Program-made: the position numbers and the translations under genes | Shown here: piece after piece, positions 1 through 51,904 of the stretch | Position numbering within the stretch: the first letter of the stretch is position 1 | Layout of the letters: each line of letters starts with the position of its first letter | Assembly: GCA_009760855.2 (NCBI GenBank) | Contig: WPIO01000004.1 | Span: forward strand, 7,510,001-7,574,000 | Direction of reading: 5' to 3' | Length of the DNA: 64,000 bases | Origin: Cristatella mucedo | Taxonomy: Eukaryota; Bryozoa; Phylactolaemata; Cristatellidae | The notes under the pieces: generated by a model | Databases searched by the model: none | Told to the model about the DNA's origin: nothing | Seen by the model: only the letters and a program-made list of their open reading frames with translations

Positions 1-1319
1 ACATCTTGCTGATGTAGCAACCTGAGCAGCAAAGCGCCGTGTCTTAAAAGGCTGCCTACGTGGCTCCCGAGTTTGGTGGTCGAAGTGACAGCAAGCGCAA
101 CGCGGCAGCCTCGCCGGTCGCAAGGCAATCCGGCAGCTGCATGCAGGCGTCTCGAGCTCCTACCAGACAGGACGCGACACAAAGCGAGTGCGAGGACGGA
201 TATCCGGTTTGGAGTACACAAGCAATGCATTACACAATCGGGTGCATGAACGAGCTGGCTTGACCTGGCTGCTCCAAGAAAACATGATTCGACAAAGGAT
301 GGCACAGCTTGAGACATGATATGAGGCGGGTGAGGTAAGCCAGCCAGCTGCTGCAAGCCAGCAAGGTGCCCCAGGGGAGGTGGTACACTGTACTGGCAAC
401 CAGAGAGAGGCTGTCGGAAGTCGGAAACGCCACGGGTCGGCGGAGCCGGTCGCAAGGGCTACGTGTCACCGGCACAGCTCGTCGCCGCATCCAGCCCGCT
501 GCCGGGTCAGCTAGTAGTAAGCTGCAGGATGGGGGGTCAGCTAGCGGCAGCTGTGACCAATGGAGGCTACCCAGCGCCAACATCAGATGAGCAGAATGAA
601 CCACGACTGCCGAACCAAAAGCAAAAGATTATTACCAAAAGCAACAGCCTCCATTTGTCGAGGGCCACGAGCTACAGAAAAGAGGCTGGCTGCTGCCTAC
701 ATGTTCCTCGAATGTAGTACGCTAACGCTGCCATCCACGTGCCGTGCAGGTCTAAGAGGTTACCGAGAACTCAGCCCAGCTTGGGAATGCAAGAATGCAC
801 TGCTGCCTGGCTTAAAGGATGAGGACCAGCAGGAGCCAGAATGTATGGAAATGCTTGCCTGCATTTCACAGAAAGTGTAGGCGGCTGCATTTTTATCCGA
901 TGCAGGTAGCATTCGATCAGAAAAGGCCATCGATTGTTTGCACATTGCTTTTGCTAGAATGAACTTGAACAATGGTCGGCATTGACGAAAAAACGGCAGC
1001 GATACAATAGCAGCGTGGAGGGGATAGAAGGGGGAGGGGAGGCAGACGGCGCAGAGGCAGACAAGCCAAATCGCACACCGTGTGTGTGCGCGACTCCATT
1101 TGAGGGCAGTTGCTTGCAAGTCCTAGGCTGAGCGACGAGCTGTCGGCTTGAGCAGCGTTCAGTCGCCCGTGCAAAAGTCGGCACTGCATTTAGCGCACCA
1201 CACCGTGAAGGTACCACATCGCGAAGACCCAGTGCACAGAGGGCGAAACAACGCGACTCGAGCACAGGCTTTCGGCAGCAACGTCTCTATTTGCTGCGCG
1301 AATGCAGGTGCCGTATTAC
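1..1319. other. FBXO9 intron (3' part of gene)
   Basis: No further FBXO9 exon, RNA gene or recognisable mobile element was seen on either strand. The reading frames here are short and unrelated to known families. Confidence 0.5.
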
Positions 1320-15145
<13,826 letters not shown>

Positions 15146-15616
15146 ATGGAGTCTCGTTCGGCAGCGGTGCGGCCCAGAGGTCTAATAAATATCACGAGCT
15201 TCAGCACCGAGCTCTGCGCATCGGTAGCGTCGTCAAATCGGCAAACTATACCGAAGCAGCTCAACCCCGACAACGGCGCTGCATAGGTGCGGAAGTGCAA
15301 GGACGCCGGGGGGAGGACCGGGGCACGGCTGGGAACGAGGGCGCACATCCGGCTTTTTTTAATCCAACTGCGGCCCATTAGTTCAAACGGAGTCTGATTC
15401 GTCAGTCCGTTCGGCAAGGGGCCGACTGCACGGGCCGCCGGCGTCAGTCACTCTAGGCTCCGAGTCGTTCGTTCGCGGTATTCCGGTTGCGGGATTAGCT
15501 CAGGCCGAGAGACGCGCAAGCTGCCGCTCAGGACGACGCTCGGCACGCCAGCCGGAGTTGCGATCGTCCGTTCGTTGACCGCGCTCGCAGCAGCAGGCGC
15601 CCACCTAAGGTACGCG

Positions 15617-15649
<33 letters not shown>

Positions 15650-15760
15650 AATATTCCGCTGGACTCGACTTCGCTGGCCGTCGGTCGGTGGCAGCCGGGG
15701 CGCGCCCGCCGCAGCCGCATCGGTTTATTGTAGATGTAGTCGCGCCTGCGATGCGCGGTG
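15146..15760. promoter_or_regulatory. Divergent FBXO9/PI4KB promoter region
   Basis: 615 bp separates the FBXO9 start codon (minus strand) from the PI4KB start codon (plus strand). The region is GC- and CpG-rich like the flanking first exons, and no TATA box is evident. Both genes must begin transcription here or just beyond, so a shared bidirectional promoter is the simplest reading. A possible 5' UTR donor (AAG|GTACGC at about 15609) lies just before a GCT repeat, which would put the repeat in a leader intron if used. Confidence 0.75.
15618..15649 (+). repeat. (GCT)n triplet repeat in the PI4KB leader
   Basis: Ten uninterrupted GCT units about 110 bp upstream of the PI4KB start codon. On the plus strand this is CTG, on the minus strand CAG. 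Confidence 0.97.
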
Positions 15761-41740
<25,980 letters not shown>

Positions 41741-43020
41741 ACGCTCCTGCCGCCACGCCCTTCGGCAGCCGGCGATCGCTGGCTGCCGGAGGGCTGGCGA
41801 AGCGGCTTCTGAGAGGCTGCTGAGTGGCACTGCACCTCCGAGGCCACGTGCAGCGGCCGGTCGTCGTTCTGGGCGCCCACCGCTGTCAGCCTGAGGCCGA
41901 TGAGGTCGAGGTCGAGCTCGTCAGCACGGTGCCACGACGACGACGCGTTCTCGTCCAGGCGTGTCCTGCCCACCGCTCGAGCGACAGGTGGCAGGTGGCA
42001 GGCAGGCCGCCCTACCGCCCGCCCTCGGCTCGGCACACCCGCCGACGTGGGCGGCGACGACACCGCATTGCCAGCCCCTTCTTTGCATCAGTACCAGCAC
42101 CACATGCGGCCTTGCGACTGCCTGGCACCTAAAGAGAGCTGGTGAGCACGGGCGCGGCCGGCTCACGGTAACGGCCTGAGCAAACGTCGAGCAAAGTGGG
42201 CATCGTCAGCCATTCTCCTGTGGGCCAGCCTCGGTTTGTGTCACGTCGAGTCGCGTGACCGGAAGTGGCTGTCGAGGTTATTAAGCAGGGTGGAGGACAG
42301 GGTGCTCTCGCGCGCATGCACACACACACACACATGCAGCACGCATGCGCACACACGTGTCGTGTAAGTCCAGTTGTGTGTTCACAGAGCCGCTGCCCAC
42401 CGGGAGCCTCTTCTTCGAGCTTATAGTTTGATTGTCGAGTCAAGACTGCTGCTGCTGTGTCCTGTTGTCATTTAGCCACCTCGTGCATTTGGCGGCTTCA
42501 CCGCGGCGCCGTCCTCCGACGTTGCTGCTGCTGCATGGCCGCCGCCGCCGCTCAGTGGACGGTGCAGTGGACGACCAGTCACAGGGCGGGCAGCGGTTTT
42601 TCTGACTGCGTGCACGCCACGCCAGCTGCTCTGATGCCAACGAAAAAATGATTTTTACGTGCTATTTTTTGTGCACGTGCTGTTGGCACTGCAGTAGCTA
42701 GAGCAATCCGCAATGCAAAACATGCCTTTGGCTAGATTGAAGACACAATGCAAAAGCGCATGCGCGCCATATTAGGCCTTGCGCGATATTTGAAATCCAA
42801 GTACTGTACATATATGTCTTTGGTACCTTGTTATGTAATACAGCATAGCCAGCACCACTAGTACTCTGCTGCCTTATTGCAGGAAAACGAGATGTTTTGC
42901 GGTCGGTTGTTTTTGCCCCTGAGCATGTGGTTGTGTGCGCGTGTGCGCGCATGCATGTGCTTGCATTCACTTGCACTTGCTTGCATTTTCAGGCAAGGTA
43001 AGAGGGGCCTTGATAGCGTT
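41741..43020. other. PI4KB 3' UTR and downstream sequence
   Basis: Still GC-rich to about 42.2 kb (probable 3' UTR), then mixed sequence with a short CA run near 42.32 kb. The frames here show no domain. Confidence 0.5.
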
Positions 43021-43034
43021 TTAATTTGAGAGAC

Positions 43035-43105
43035 TAATTTAATAATAATGCCTTTTTTATAGTGCCCAAAGAGAACCAGATTGCTATCCGGGGCTTTAGA
43101 GTTTT
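43035..43105 (-). mobile_element. LINE or SINE 3' tail fragment
   Basis: A (TAA)n-like start followed by ATAGTGCCCAAAGAGAACCA and GGGGCTTT, the minus-strand version of the shared hairpin tail. Confidence 0.6.
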
Positions 43106-43399
43106 GATTTATTCTCTTGCCTTTACGGCGGATTCGAGGTCAGGTGTAAATTGCATTTCAATCCACATCCTGAGGCGGCTCATCTGGAGTTCCACGGTGG
43201 GTCTGCACCTGACTCTTAATAGCCTGCATCAAACACTCGCATCTAGTGGTTGCAGACAGCGCCGTACTGGCTGCATACATCCAGTCAATCGCAACACATC
43301 TTTGCCCTTTGGTGGCAGCTGCTGTGGCTGCTACTGTGTTCGGGTATTTAGAGCATTTTTTTGCGACTCCAGGCACACTGAAATTGCACTCAGCATGTG

Positions 43400-43735
43400 A
43401 AAATATTTATTGACAATTAGAGAACAAATAGAGAACATTCTGTTTGTATGCATCCCTTGGAGAGACGTTTTGCCACCACTCAATATTATTTATGACTTCG
43501 CTTATCTGGCCAGGCATAGAGGCCACAAGCTTCTGTGCTGTCACTTGTGCTGTAGCGCAATGTCCACGGATCCTGAATTTTACTGAAGAAGGGGGACTGA
43601 TTGGTGTAGGCCGTGCCAAAGTCGTTCTGCTGGGTTTTTATCAGGCGACTGGCTGCTGGGCTACTGCATCATCAGCGCCACTTGCCGTATTCGTCAAAAA
43701 GTACTTTAGTCGTTGCCGATCATACAAGTTGGATT
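43400..43735 (-). pseudogene. Tc1/mariner transposase remnant A
   Basis: The minus strand reads QSPDKNPAERLWHGLHQ (counterpart of the family SPDLNPIE block with the third catalytic residue) and later AQKLVASMPGQISEVI, the transposase C-terminus. Stops interrupt the frame. Only the last third of the protein is left. Confidence 0.8.
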
Positions 43736-44040
43736 TCAATTCTCAAATACTCTGCTCGAGGGTCGTTATATTTGGCAGCAAGATAATAGCCCTAAGGCTA
43801 AGGCCAGTGAAGTCTTTTTGTGTGAGTGGCGCCGATGCCGATGGCACAGGCAGTCGCCTGATCTGAACCTCTTGGAGCAACTATCTCGACCGGCAGCTGA
43901 GGCGTTGTGTTCGGCCTACATCAGTAGCAAACTTTTTCAGTAAAACTCTTGCTCTAAGGAGTGGGCTACTGCAGAAGACACGACACGGAAGCTTGTGGCC
44001 TCTGTGCCGGGTCAGATAAGCAGTCATAAATAATAGTGAC
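43736..44040 (+). pseudogene. Tc1/mariner transposase remnant B
   Basis: The plus strand reads YIWQQDNSPKAKASEVFLCE, then WHRQSPDLNPLEQLSR, and after a frame change the C-terminus LVASVPGQISSHK. It lies head to head with remnant A, so the two C-terminal ends form an inverted pair at about 43481-43540 and 43985-44040. Confidence 0.82.
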
Positions 44041-44464
44041 GCAGTGATGTCACTCTTGAGTCAATGCACACCATCAGCATGCGTTCTTGAGCTGTCAACG
44101 AATATTTTAACTTGCTGCTTGCAATTTTAGTATGCATAGCGTCGTAGAAAATCCACATTTTATGTGAAAAAAGTTGCAGCAGCTGTGGCCATACAGTGAC
44201 GATTTTTTGTGACTTAGCATATATTGCCAATCATAGACAGTAGCCAGCTTTCTTAAACAAACCGAAGTTAGCTAGGAATCGAGATGAGAGAAACCTCTAT
44301 GTGTGCCTGTACTGCAGCTGGTTTTCGGCTTACCTATACTGAGCCGAAAAAATCAACAGTATGGCTGCTGTTGATGTGAGTGAAACTACGTGTAACATGT
44401 TTATTGACAGCCCAAAACAAGCTTACGTGTTGTTGGTATTTATGTGGCGTGTTGTGACGTCATC

Positions 44465-44800
44465 CCACCACGATTCTTGTTGACCTCTCTTGACTGGCCG
44501 GCATTAGAGGCCACTAGTTTCTATAGCCTCTTCTGTTGTAGCACATTACATCGGGCCTGTAAGTTTGGCTACTGGTGCTGGACGAAAACCCGGCCTCAGC
44601 CGCAGGTCGATGTTGCTTCACGGTCGTTCCGTAGGGTTCAAATCAGGCGACTGGGTGAGCCACTGCATCAGTACCACTCAGGATTCGTCAAAAAGTGCTC
44701 CACTGGCCTAGAAATGTGCTTAGTTAGGCTCGTTATTTTGCTGGCAATTACAAAGAGGCCCAGGCAGAGTACTTCGGCTTTGAAATCCAACTTGCCTGAC
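44465..44800 (-). pseudogene. Tc1/mariner transposase remnant C
   Basis: The minus strand reads QWLTQSPDLNPTERP and, near the left end, KLVASNAGQS. Several stops are present. A further plus-strand C-terminal scrap (KLVVPMPGQTSY) lies at 44830-44875, repeating the inverted layout of remnants A and B. Confidence 0.75.
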
Positions 44801-44899
44801 GAACAGTGACTTTTTAAGTGGTGCTACTGTAAAAGCTAGTGGTCCCTATGCCTGGCCAGACATCGTATTAAGCCCTCATATATACGGGTTTCAGCCACA

Positions 44900-46514
44900 G
44901 CTTCTGCAGCCATACTGTGAGGATTTTTTGCTGCTGAGTGAAGTTGAACTGAAAAGTGCAATTTCCTGGGGTCGTCATCTCATCTCAAGACTGGTGGCGA
45001 TTTCTAGCATGTGGGGCTAAGAAGGGGTTTCTTTTGCTCTACAGACCCTAGATTTTGCGACCTTGATTCACCATCTTTACCAAATTGAGGCTGACTTCCG
45101 TTGCCAATTGCTTTGTGGATATTTGTACCTACTAGTAAGAAGTCAGGCTTGTGTAGGACCGTGTTTCTTTCTGCTTGCTTTCACCAGCATGAAGTGAAAG
45201 TTTCGTGAAGTGAAACTGCTATCCCGGCGTCAAGTCAGTGCCGTGCAATATGATAGGGGAGAATGTTGGACGGCGGAAGTTTAAGATAGTGGTGATGCAC
45301 CGCCTATCTTATCAGTGGCCTAGGAGCAGTTTATAGAGATACGAATAGAACGGTTGACTTGATCAGCTGCCTGAGTGATAGGATCTGGTGATGATCACTC
45401 GTGTTGAATGTGTGTCAGGCTGTATTTACTCCTGTAGGAACAAACACATCTTTGTGTCTCCTGAATGGATCGTTTTGGTTATCCTGTCTAGTTGATAATT
45501 CGACTGTACTTGTGGCTTTGCACTGTAGTTGTAATGCCTCTGCGGTTATTGAAGTTACTCAAACCCCAGTCAAGCAGCCTGAATGTCTCTAGCTACCTAG
45601 CTGACGATGAATGTGGCTGTTGAATTAGGTATTCGTCTACTGACAAATCTCGTGGGTCACCAGGCAGCCGTGTGATGATGACACCACTGGACAGGGACAT
45701 AGCCATGGAGCTCCGTTGCGTTGACAATCGAGTTGACTTGCATGCCCTGATGACATAAGTCAACCACTGCTTAGCAACTCATCATTGTGTAGACAAATAT
45801 ATCTGACCTAGCGTTGTGATCGAGGTCTGGTGGCATGAAATGTGAAGCATCAAACATTCGGTAATGCAGGGCTTGTTGTGGAGCAACTAATGCCTGCCGA
45901 TGGGAATGCTATCTTTTCCAACGACCGTGCGCGATTCCTTGCACTTGCTTTCGCCGATCGGCAACTCTTGAGGCATTAGCAGGCAGCTTTTTATGGTGGG
46001 CCTACTGTCAGTGGTGTGTGAGCAGAGTGGATTAGGCAATCGCTCAAGCAAGCGATTTGTGCGCGCACCGGCCAAGGCCGCCCGCTATTCCATCAATAGC
46101 ATCCACCCTCTCAGTAAAAAAAGAGCCAATCGCTCACTCTCGACCAGAGCCTCTCAGTCAGACAGCCTCTTCAGCCACCAGACTCTGATAAGGGGCAACA
46201 TAATAGCCCACTCCGGTACTATTGAATAGGGTTTGTGATGCTGCTAATTTGGATCTTGATCCTTTACTGAGCACCAGCCTAGATCAAAGCCTGGATCTGG
46301 CTCCTGCCGATGCCCCTGCCCCTGCAGCCCAGGAAGCATCAGGTCTCAGCCTCTCTGGCCCCCCAGCCGTTTGACTGGCCGGCATTAAGAAGGCAAATTA
46401 TTAAGTCGCTCATGGCAAGCTTCACTGCTTATACTTGGGTACTATGCCAATACTCCAGCTACGTCACTCTAACCTTGCTGATTAGTGATCTCGAATGATA
46501 AATGCTCGTGTGCC
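44900..46514. other. Intergenic, nothing recognised
   Basis: Frames are short. No RNA gene, transposon domain or tandem array was seen. Confidence 0.4.
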
Positions 46515-48470
46515 TGACCGTTGGCTAATAGAATACCGTGCGAATTTATGCTGCGGATATTGGCTAGGTCGTATCGCAGGGAATCCATCCCTACGAATAC
46601 AACACCCCCCCTAGAATGCTGTTTCCCGATTCCTGGCTGCACCTCACTGTCTACATTTAAGCAGGTCACTGGTGATCTAGTCGTGAAGTTCGTATCCCAA
46701 TCAAAGAAGACAACAAGTCCTCTGGACCCTATTCCCACGGTCCTGCTCCTACATTGCATTGATCTGCTGCTGCCATGCATAACTAACATCATTAATATGT
46801 CATTAGCCTCAGGTCATGTCCCAGCACCTTTCAAAAAAGCTGTAGTCAGGCCACTTCTCAAGAAAGCGACACTAGAACAAGACAACTTGAGCTACTAACG
46901 CCCAGTCTCCCTTCTACCATTCCTATCCAAGACACTGGAACGGGTCGTGGCAGACCAGCTGAACTCATATATTGAAACCTCACACCTTGCTAGTAAGTTC
47001 CAGTCTGGCTTTACAGCTAATCACTCCACAGAGTCAGCATTGCTTAGGGTGTACAACGACCTACTTAGGAATGCAGACGTAAGTAGAGTGTCTCTGTTTG
47101 CTTTGCTCTATCTTTCGGCAGCTTTTGATACCATCGATCACAAAGTACTTCTAGAGCGCCTCTCATCTCGCCTTGGCATCACTGGCACTACTCAGCAATG
47201 GTTCATCTCCTGTCTCAGTGGGAGACTCCAGAGTATTGACGTGGATGGACAAAGATCATCTGAGGTACATCTGAAATATGGGGTACCTCAGGGCTCCGTG
47301 CTTGGTCTGGTTCTTTTCACAGTTTATACTCTTCCTCTTGCTGATGTGATTGCCAAGCACAATCTATGCTTTCACTTCTATGCTGATGACACTCGGTTGT
47401 ACCTTTGCTTTGATCCCTCCCAGCCTTCGAGCACCTCAAATTCTCTCAACTCACTTGCTGCATGTATTGATGACATCCGCACGTGGATGGCAGCAAAATT
47501 TCCAAGATTACACGATGATAAAACTAACTTACTAGTTATGGGCCAACCCAGTGTGATTCAGAAATTGGAAAGGCTAAAGCTCAAAATTGGCTCTGCCAGC
47601 ATATCTCCTGTTGAATCAGCTCGAAATCTATGTGTCATATTCCAAAGCGACCTCTCGTTAGACGACCACATCAGCTCCACAGTCAAATCCGCCTATTTTC
47701 AGCTTCATAACATTGCTAAAACTCGGGCTTGTTTAGATAGGGATACCACGTCCAAGTTGGTCCATGCATTCGTGACATCCCGTCTCGACTTCTGCAACTC
47801 AGTGCTTACTGGCATGTGCGATCAGGCGATTGCAGCTGGTGCAAAACTCCACAGCTAGGCTTGTCTGCCGTGAACGTCGCAGTTACCACTTCTCGCCGAC
47901 CTGCACTGGCTACCAGTCAAGCAACGGATTGACTTGTAGGTTTTGTCGCTCGCTTTTAGGTCACTTCATTCTTTGGCTCCAGCCTATCTCTCAGATCTAC
48001 TCCCCCACCAGGCCAAGCATCGTACCACACGCTTTTCGGAATCCAACAGCCTACAAATACCTCCTAGAAACCTCAAATCCTTTGGAGACCGTGCATTTAG
48101 TTCGTATGGTCCCAAAGCCTGGAAGTCACTCCCGACTTGCGTCAGAACATCCCCTGACTTGACCACATGTAAAAAGAACTTAAAAACACACCTATTAAGG
48201 ACAGCATTTAGTGGGTCCCTGTGATTCGTCCTTGATGTGCTTATGCGTGCTGACACTGTGCTGCTGACACTGTGCATGCTGCCACTAACCACATTTGCAT
48301 GCTGACCTTGTGCATGTCACCCTTAACCATGTTATTCATGTTGTTTATCAAGCATGATATTACTCACCTTTCAATTGCGTTTCCCTTTGCAGCACATGTA
48401 AAGCGCCTAGAAAGAGACTGAGTTCTCTGACGGCGCTTTATCAAGTGCATTAATATTATTATTATTATTA
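46515..48470 (+). mobile_element. CR1/L2-like LINE, longest RT copy (inactive)
   Basis: About 1.95 kb, from upstream of RT to the (ATT)n tail at 48451-48470. Landmarks are SPLDPIPTVLL, PFKKAVVRPLLKKA, RPVSLLPFLSKTLERVV, FQSGFTANHSTESALL, SAAFDTIDHK, YGVPQGSVLG, FHFYADDTRLYL, ARNLCVIF, SRLDFCNS and the C-terminal NLKTHLLRTA. Defects: a stop replaces the first Tyr of the usual NYRPVS block (near 46897), the motif A catalytic Asp is Tyr (LLYLSAAF at 47104-47127), and a frameshift lies near 47815. The endonuclease part is absent. Confidence 0.95.
46947..47858 (+). pseudogene. Reverse transcriptase core of the LINE at 46515-48470
   Basis: A 303-residue open stretch with RT motifs in order: HSTESALLRVYNDLL, SAAFDTIDH (59-66), YGVPQGSVLG (111-120), YADD (145-148), and the thumb region through SRLDFCNSVLTGM. 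The motif A aspartate is lost (Tyr at residue 55), so the polymerase should be dead even though YADD is intact. The frame breaks at the RRLQLVQNS block, which continues in another frame from 47830. Confidence 0.93.
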
Positions 48471-48849
48471 CGACACGGATGGAACGCGATCTAAAAAGTA
48501 CAATTTTAACCACGCCAGTGCCTCGTCAGCCAGATCGATTGTTGCTCTCGATTGTACAAATAGGATATCGTGCTCAGTAGTGTCGAACTCTGCTGATAGA
48601 GCCAGCAGGGCAGTGACAAAAAACTCACCACTGCCACAGAATAGATTTGATGAGAAATCTGAGAAATTCAAAGAATATCGCACTCTTCAAGAAATTCGAC
48701 TTCTCATTGCAAAGGCAAAGCTCCCACATTCGGAACTTCCTTGTCACGCGTCCTACTTAGTCGTTAGCTTCGGACTTTCCAAAAATCGTCCCTCTTTACT
48801 CGGTGTCTGATAAAGACGGAATTCATACGGCCACCAAGGCTGAACACCA

Positions 48850-49015
48850 GAGTCTAAATAAATATAATTCATTTATATAGCGCCCCAAGAAAACCTAATC
48901 TCTATTCAGGCGCTTCACATATGCATCGGGGCTCGAGCCCACGACCTCAGTAAGACTTTGGTCGGGGCTAGCACCTTAACCGCTAGACCAAACCAGCTCG
49001 GCAAATACACGGTAA
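48850..49015 (-). mobile_element. tRNA-derived SINE, family 1 (LINE-tailed), copy 2
   Basis: Read on the minus strand: box A region GGTCTAGCGGTTAAGGTGC, box B region GTGGGCTCGAGCCCC, body GATGCATATGTGAAGCGCC, and a hairpin tail ending TTGGGGCGCTATATAAATG with an AT-rich end. The tail aligns base by base with the LINE 3' hairpin. Confidence 0.85.
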
Positions 49016-49336
49016 CTGAGCTGCAGTGCCTTACAGTATAGGAAGCTATGCGGGTGTATCACAATTATTGGCGAGCCACTGTGGTTTCATTTATTTGATG
49101 ACACTGCCCCTGATCGTTGTACAAGTGGGCTGTGACACTCGATGCGGTTGACAGTCGGGACGTGCTATTAGTGATTGTTATGACAAGGGAGTCGGGGGCA
49201 CTCAGCTGGGCGAGAGGGGCAAAGAGAGTCGTGGTTCGCCCTGCTCGGTGAGTGGTGAAATAAACCGGCGGTGTTGCTCGTCGGCTAGCGTTCTGTGCTG
49301 TTTGCGATGATAACTCAAGCTACAGCCGCCATAGGC

Positions 49337-49840
49337 TTTAATAATAATAATAATATAACATTTGATATAGTTCCCTCATAAAACTCAATCTCTTCCTATG
49401 CACTCTACATTTGCTGCAAAGAAAGCACGATCAAACAGTTATTAGTAGCGTGCTCAATGACAACAAGAATAACATGGTTAAGGGTGACATGCACCCGGTC
49501 AGCATGCAAGTTTGGTTCGTGGCGGCATGCACAGTGTCAGCACGCATAAGTAGATAAAAGTCGAATCCCAGGGACCCACTAAATGCTGTGATAAATGGAT
49601 GCGTTTTTAATTTCTTTTAAATGTGGTGAAGTCAGGAGATGTCATGACGCAAATCGAAAGTGAGTTGCAGGCCTTGGGAACATACGAACGAAAGGCACGG
49701 TCTCCGAAGGATTTGAGATTTGTATGGGGTACAGGTAAACGATTATATCCCAAAAAGCGAGTGGTATAATGCTTAGCCTGGTGGGGGATAGATCTGATAG
49801 GCAGGCTGGAGCCAAAGAATGAAGGAACCTACAATTGAGT
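49337..49840 (-). mobile_element. CR1/L2-like LINE, decayed 3' copy
   Basis: It starts with (TAA)n and the hairpin region (CCCTCATAAAACTCAATCTC), then blocks parallel to 53440-53800 (GGTTAAGGGTGACATGCAC, GGGACCCACTAAATGCTGT, GCACGGTCTCCGAAGGATTT). It is more diverged than the other copies. Confidence 0.88.
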
Positions 49841-49844
49841 GAAT

Positions 49845-51740
49845 TATAATAAGAGTGTCTGATGACAGCTTTTGTACAGCAGCATTAGAGAGCCAAAGGT
49901 CTTTCGAGGTGCTTTGCATATCTGAAAAGAAAGTCTATTGAAGTAGTTACTTCTTAGGACTATCGTGGATCCATTGGCTATTGTGTGACTTTGGGTCAAC
50001 AAGATGAATTACTTTGACTTAATAGTTTTTCAAAAACTGGTAAGGTCAGTCTTACTGGATTATTTTAAAATATGTCACATTTCGGCTACTTGCGATTGCT
50101 TTGCAATCGCAACTAGAAACTAAGCAAGCAACACATTAAAAGCCGCATCTAGGATCTCAAATTTAAAAATTCAGAACACATACCTTCTTCGTGAGATAAT
50201 ATCGGAAAAGAACAAGTACAAAATGAGAAATTAAAGTTGGTCAAGCACACGTTACCGGGGTGCCATATTTGATGCTCACCTTATAAAGTCTGGCCGGCTA
50301 AATTCGTTCTCTGAAACCGCAATTGACACAATACCTCCAAATACGTTGGAAGGCAGAGCTTGAAATGCGCATGCGGAATGATTAACGCTCCACGATGACT
50401 CCGCGGCAACTCCTATATACTAAGAATAACAATCCTCTCTTATAACTCACTTAACTTATAACTCAACTCTTCATAAGAGAAGCAACCTCTATCTAGATGC
50501 CATATAAATCGTTCAGAGAGAAAAATGACTGAGTTTATGATACACAAAGGATTAGATCTAAGAAAAGTATGCAAACACTCGGGAAAACCCTCGCGCCACT
50601 GCTTAGGAAGAAATCCAATTAGTGCCACACAAAAAATCATGCAGTGGTAAGTACCAAAAAAAAGTCAAATCATTTTAGATTTTTAATTAAAAAAGTGTCG
50701 ACGATTGTCCTTGCCACTGAAACATTGACAGGCCACAAGCACAGCAATGAAGCATTTCCACTCGTACCATTTTCGTGCCAATAATCAAATAGATTTTTGT
50801 TCAAAAGTACGTCTGTTTGACTAATAATTTGTATTAGTCTACTTGTTTTTTAGATCTGGTTGAAAGCATTTGGAAAAGCATTCCACTAAGGACTTTCGTG
50901 CAGACGTCTCATCCGATAGGGCTTTAATACCATTCTCTATACATGTATGAATTCCATAACAAGTTTGACAGTGAAATAGATCTTCATTGTCGTCGTGTGG
51001 AAGACAACATAAGCAGTATAGCTGGATCTAATTTTCAAACATCTAACTTGCAAAAATCAGCTTGTCAGACGTCTACGTAGTTCCGGGACCTCTTTTTTTT
51101 AGAACGACTTCTAATCTGGCATTTAAAATCCTCAGGTGCAGTTTTCGGTGCATGGTTTGAGTCTGGGGATCTCATTTGAAGCCACAAATATCACCTGCAA
51201 AAAGTTTGCTAGCGATTGCTTCAGATGCGCATTTACAGGATTCGCAATCCCTTAAATTAAACGGCGATCAACCGGAAAAATCAATGTAGAAGGGTTTCTG
51301 CAATCAAAACCCATCCACAACTTTCAATTTTCCGAGATGACGTGTTTCTAAAACCAATTCGAGAAATAAAATAATTGTATTGCAATATTCTTTTAAGTCT
51401 GTAATCTTATTTGATATTTAGTTTACTATTTGAATAGTCACGGGAATAGCTGCGTCCATAAAGTGACGGCTAAGATTGACTCAAAGGCTGAAGCTCCAGC
51501 AGAACGTCAAACCGAATACATGGGCTGTATGATACTTGCATGTGCCTGACGGTTTTTGAAATAATTCTGGTCGCAATTTTTTTCAGAGCATGAGTTAATT
51601 TTGACAATTTTCCTTAGTTGCCTATAGGCAGTTATGACTGTGAAGGGGGAGCAAAGAGCCAACAACAAGGTCGCTGTGGATATACTATACCTAGGTCAAG
51701 GACACGCTTCAATTGAGTGATGATGAGCTAAATCAATTTT
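49845..51740. other. AT-rich intergenic stretch, no recognised element
   Basis: Composition is clearly more AT-rich than the genes. A short Cys/His-containing frame is present on the minus strand at about 50840-51030, but stop density around it is close to random expectation. Confidence 0.4.
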
Positions 51741-51900
51741 ACATAAATATTATTCATTTGCATGAACTTAAGACCTCTATCCAGACGGTTCACATATGTC
51801 ACTGGGCTCGAGCCCAATAACCCGGTCATCGAATACATTCACCTTGACCTCGATCGTCAAAGGCGAGCACCTTAACCACTGGGCCAAAAATGCACTCTGG
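51740..51900 (-). mobile_element. tRNA-derived SINE, family 1, copy 3 (diverged)
   Basis: The minus strand reads GCCCAGTGGTTAAGGTGCTC (box A), GGGCTCGAGCCCAGTG (box B) and CATATGTGAACCGTCTGGAT, as in the copy at 48850-49015. Confidence 0.75.
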
Positions 51901-51904
51901 TAAG

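Noticed and set aside
50840-51030. Cys/His-containing minus-strand frame resembling a zinc-binding domain
   Set aside because: Only about 57 codons are open and stop density in the wider frame is close to random. No family could be named.
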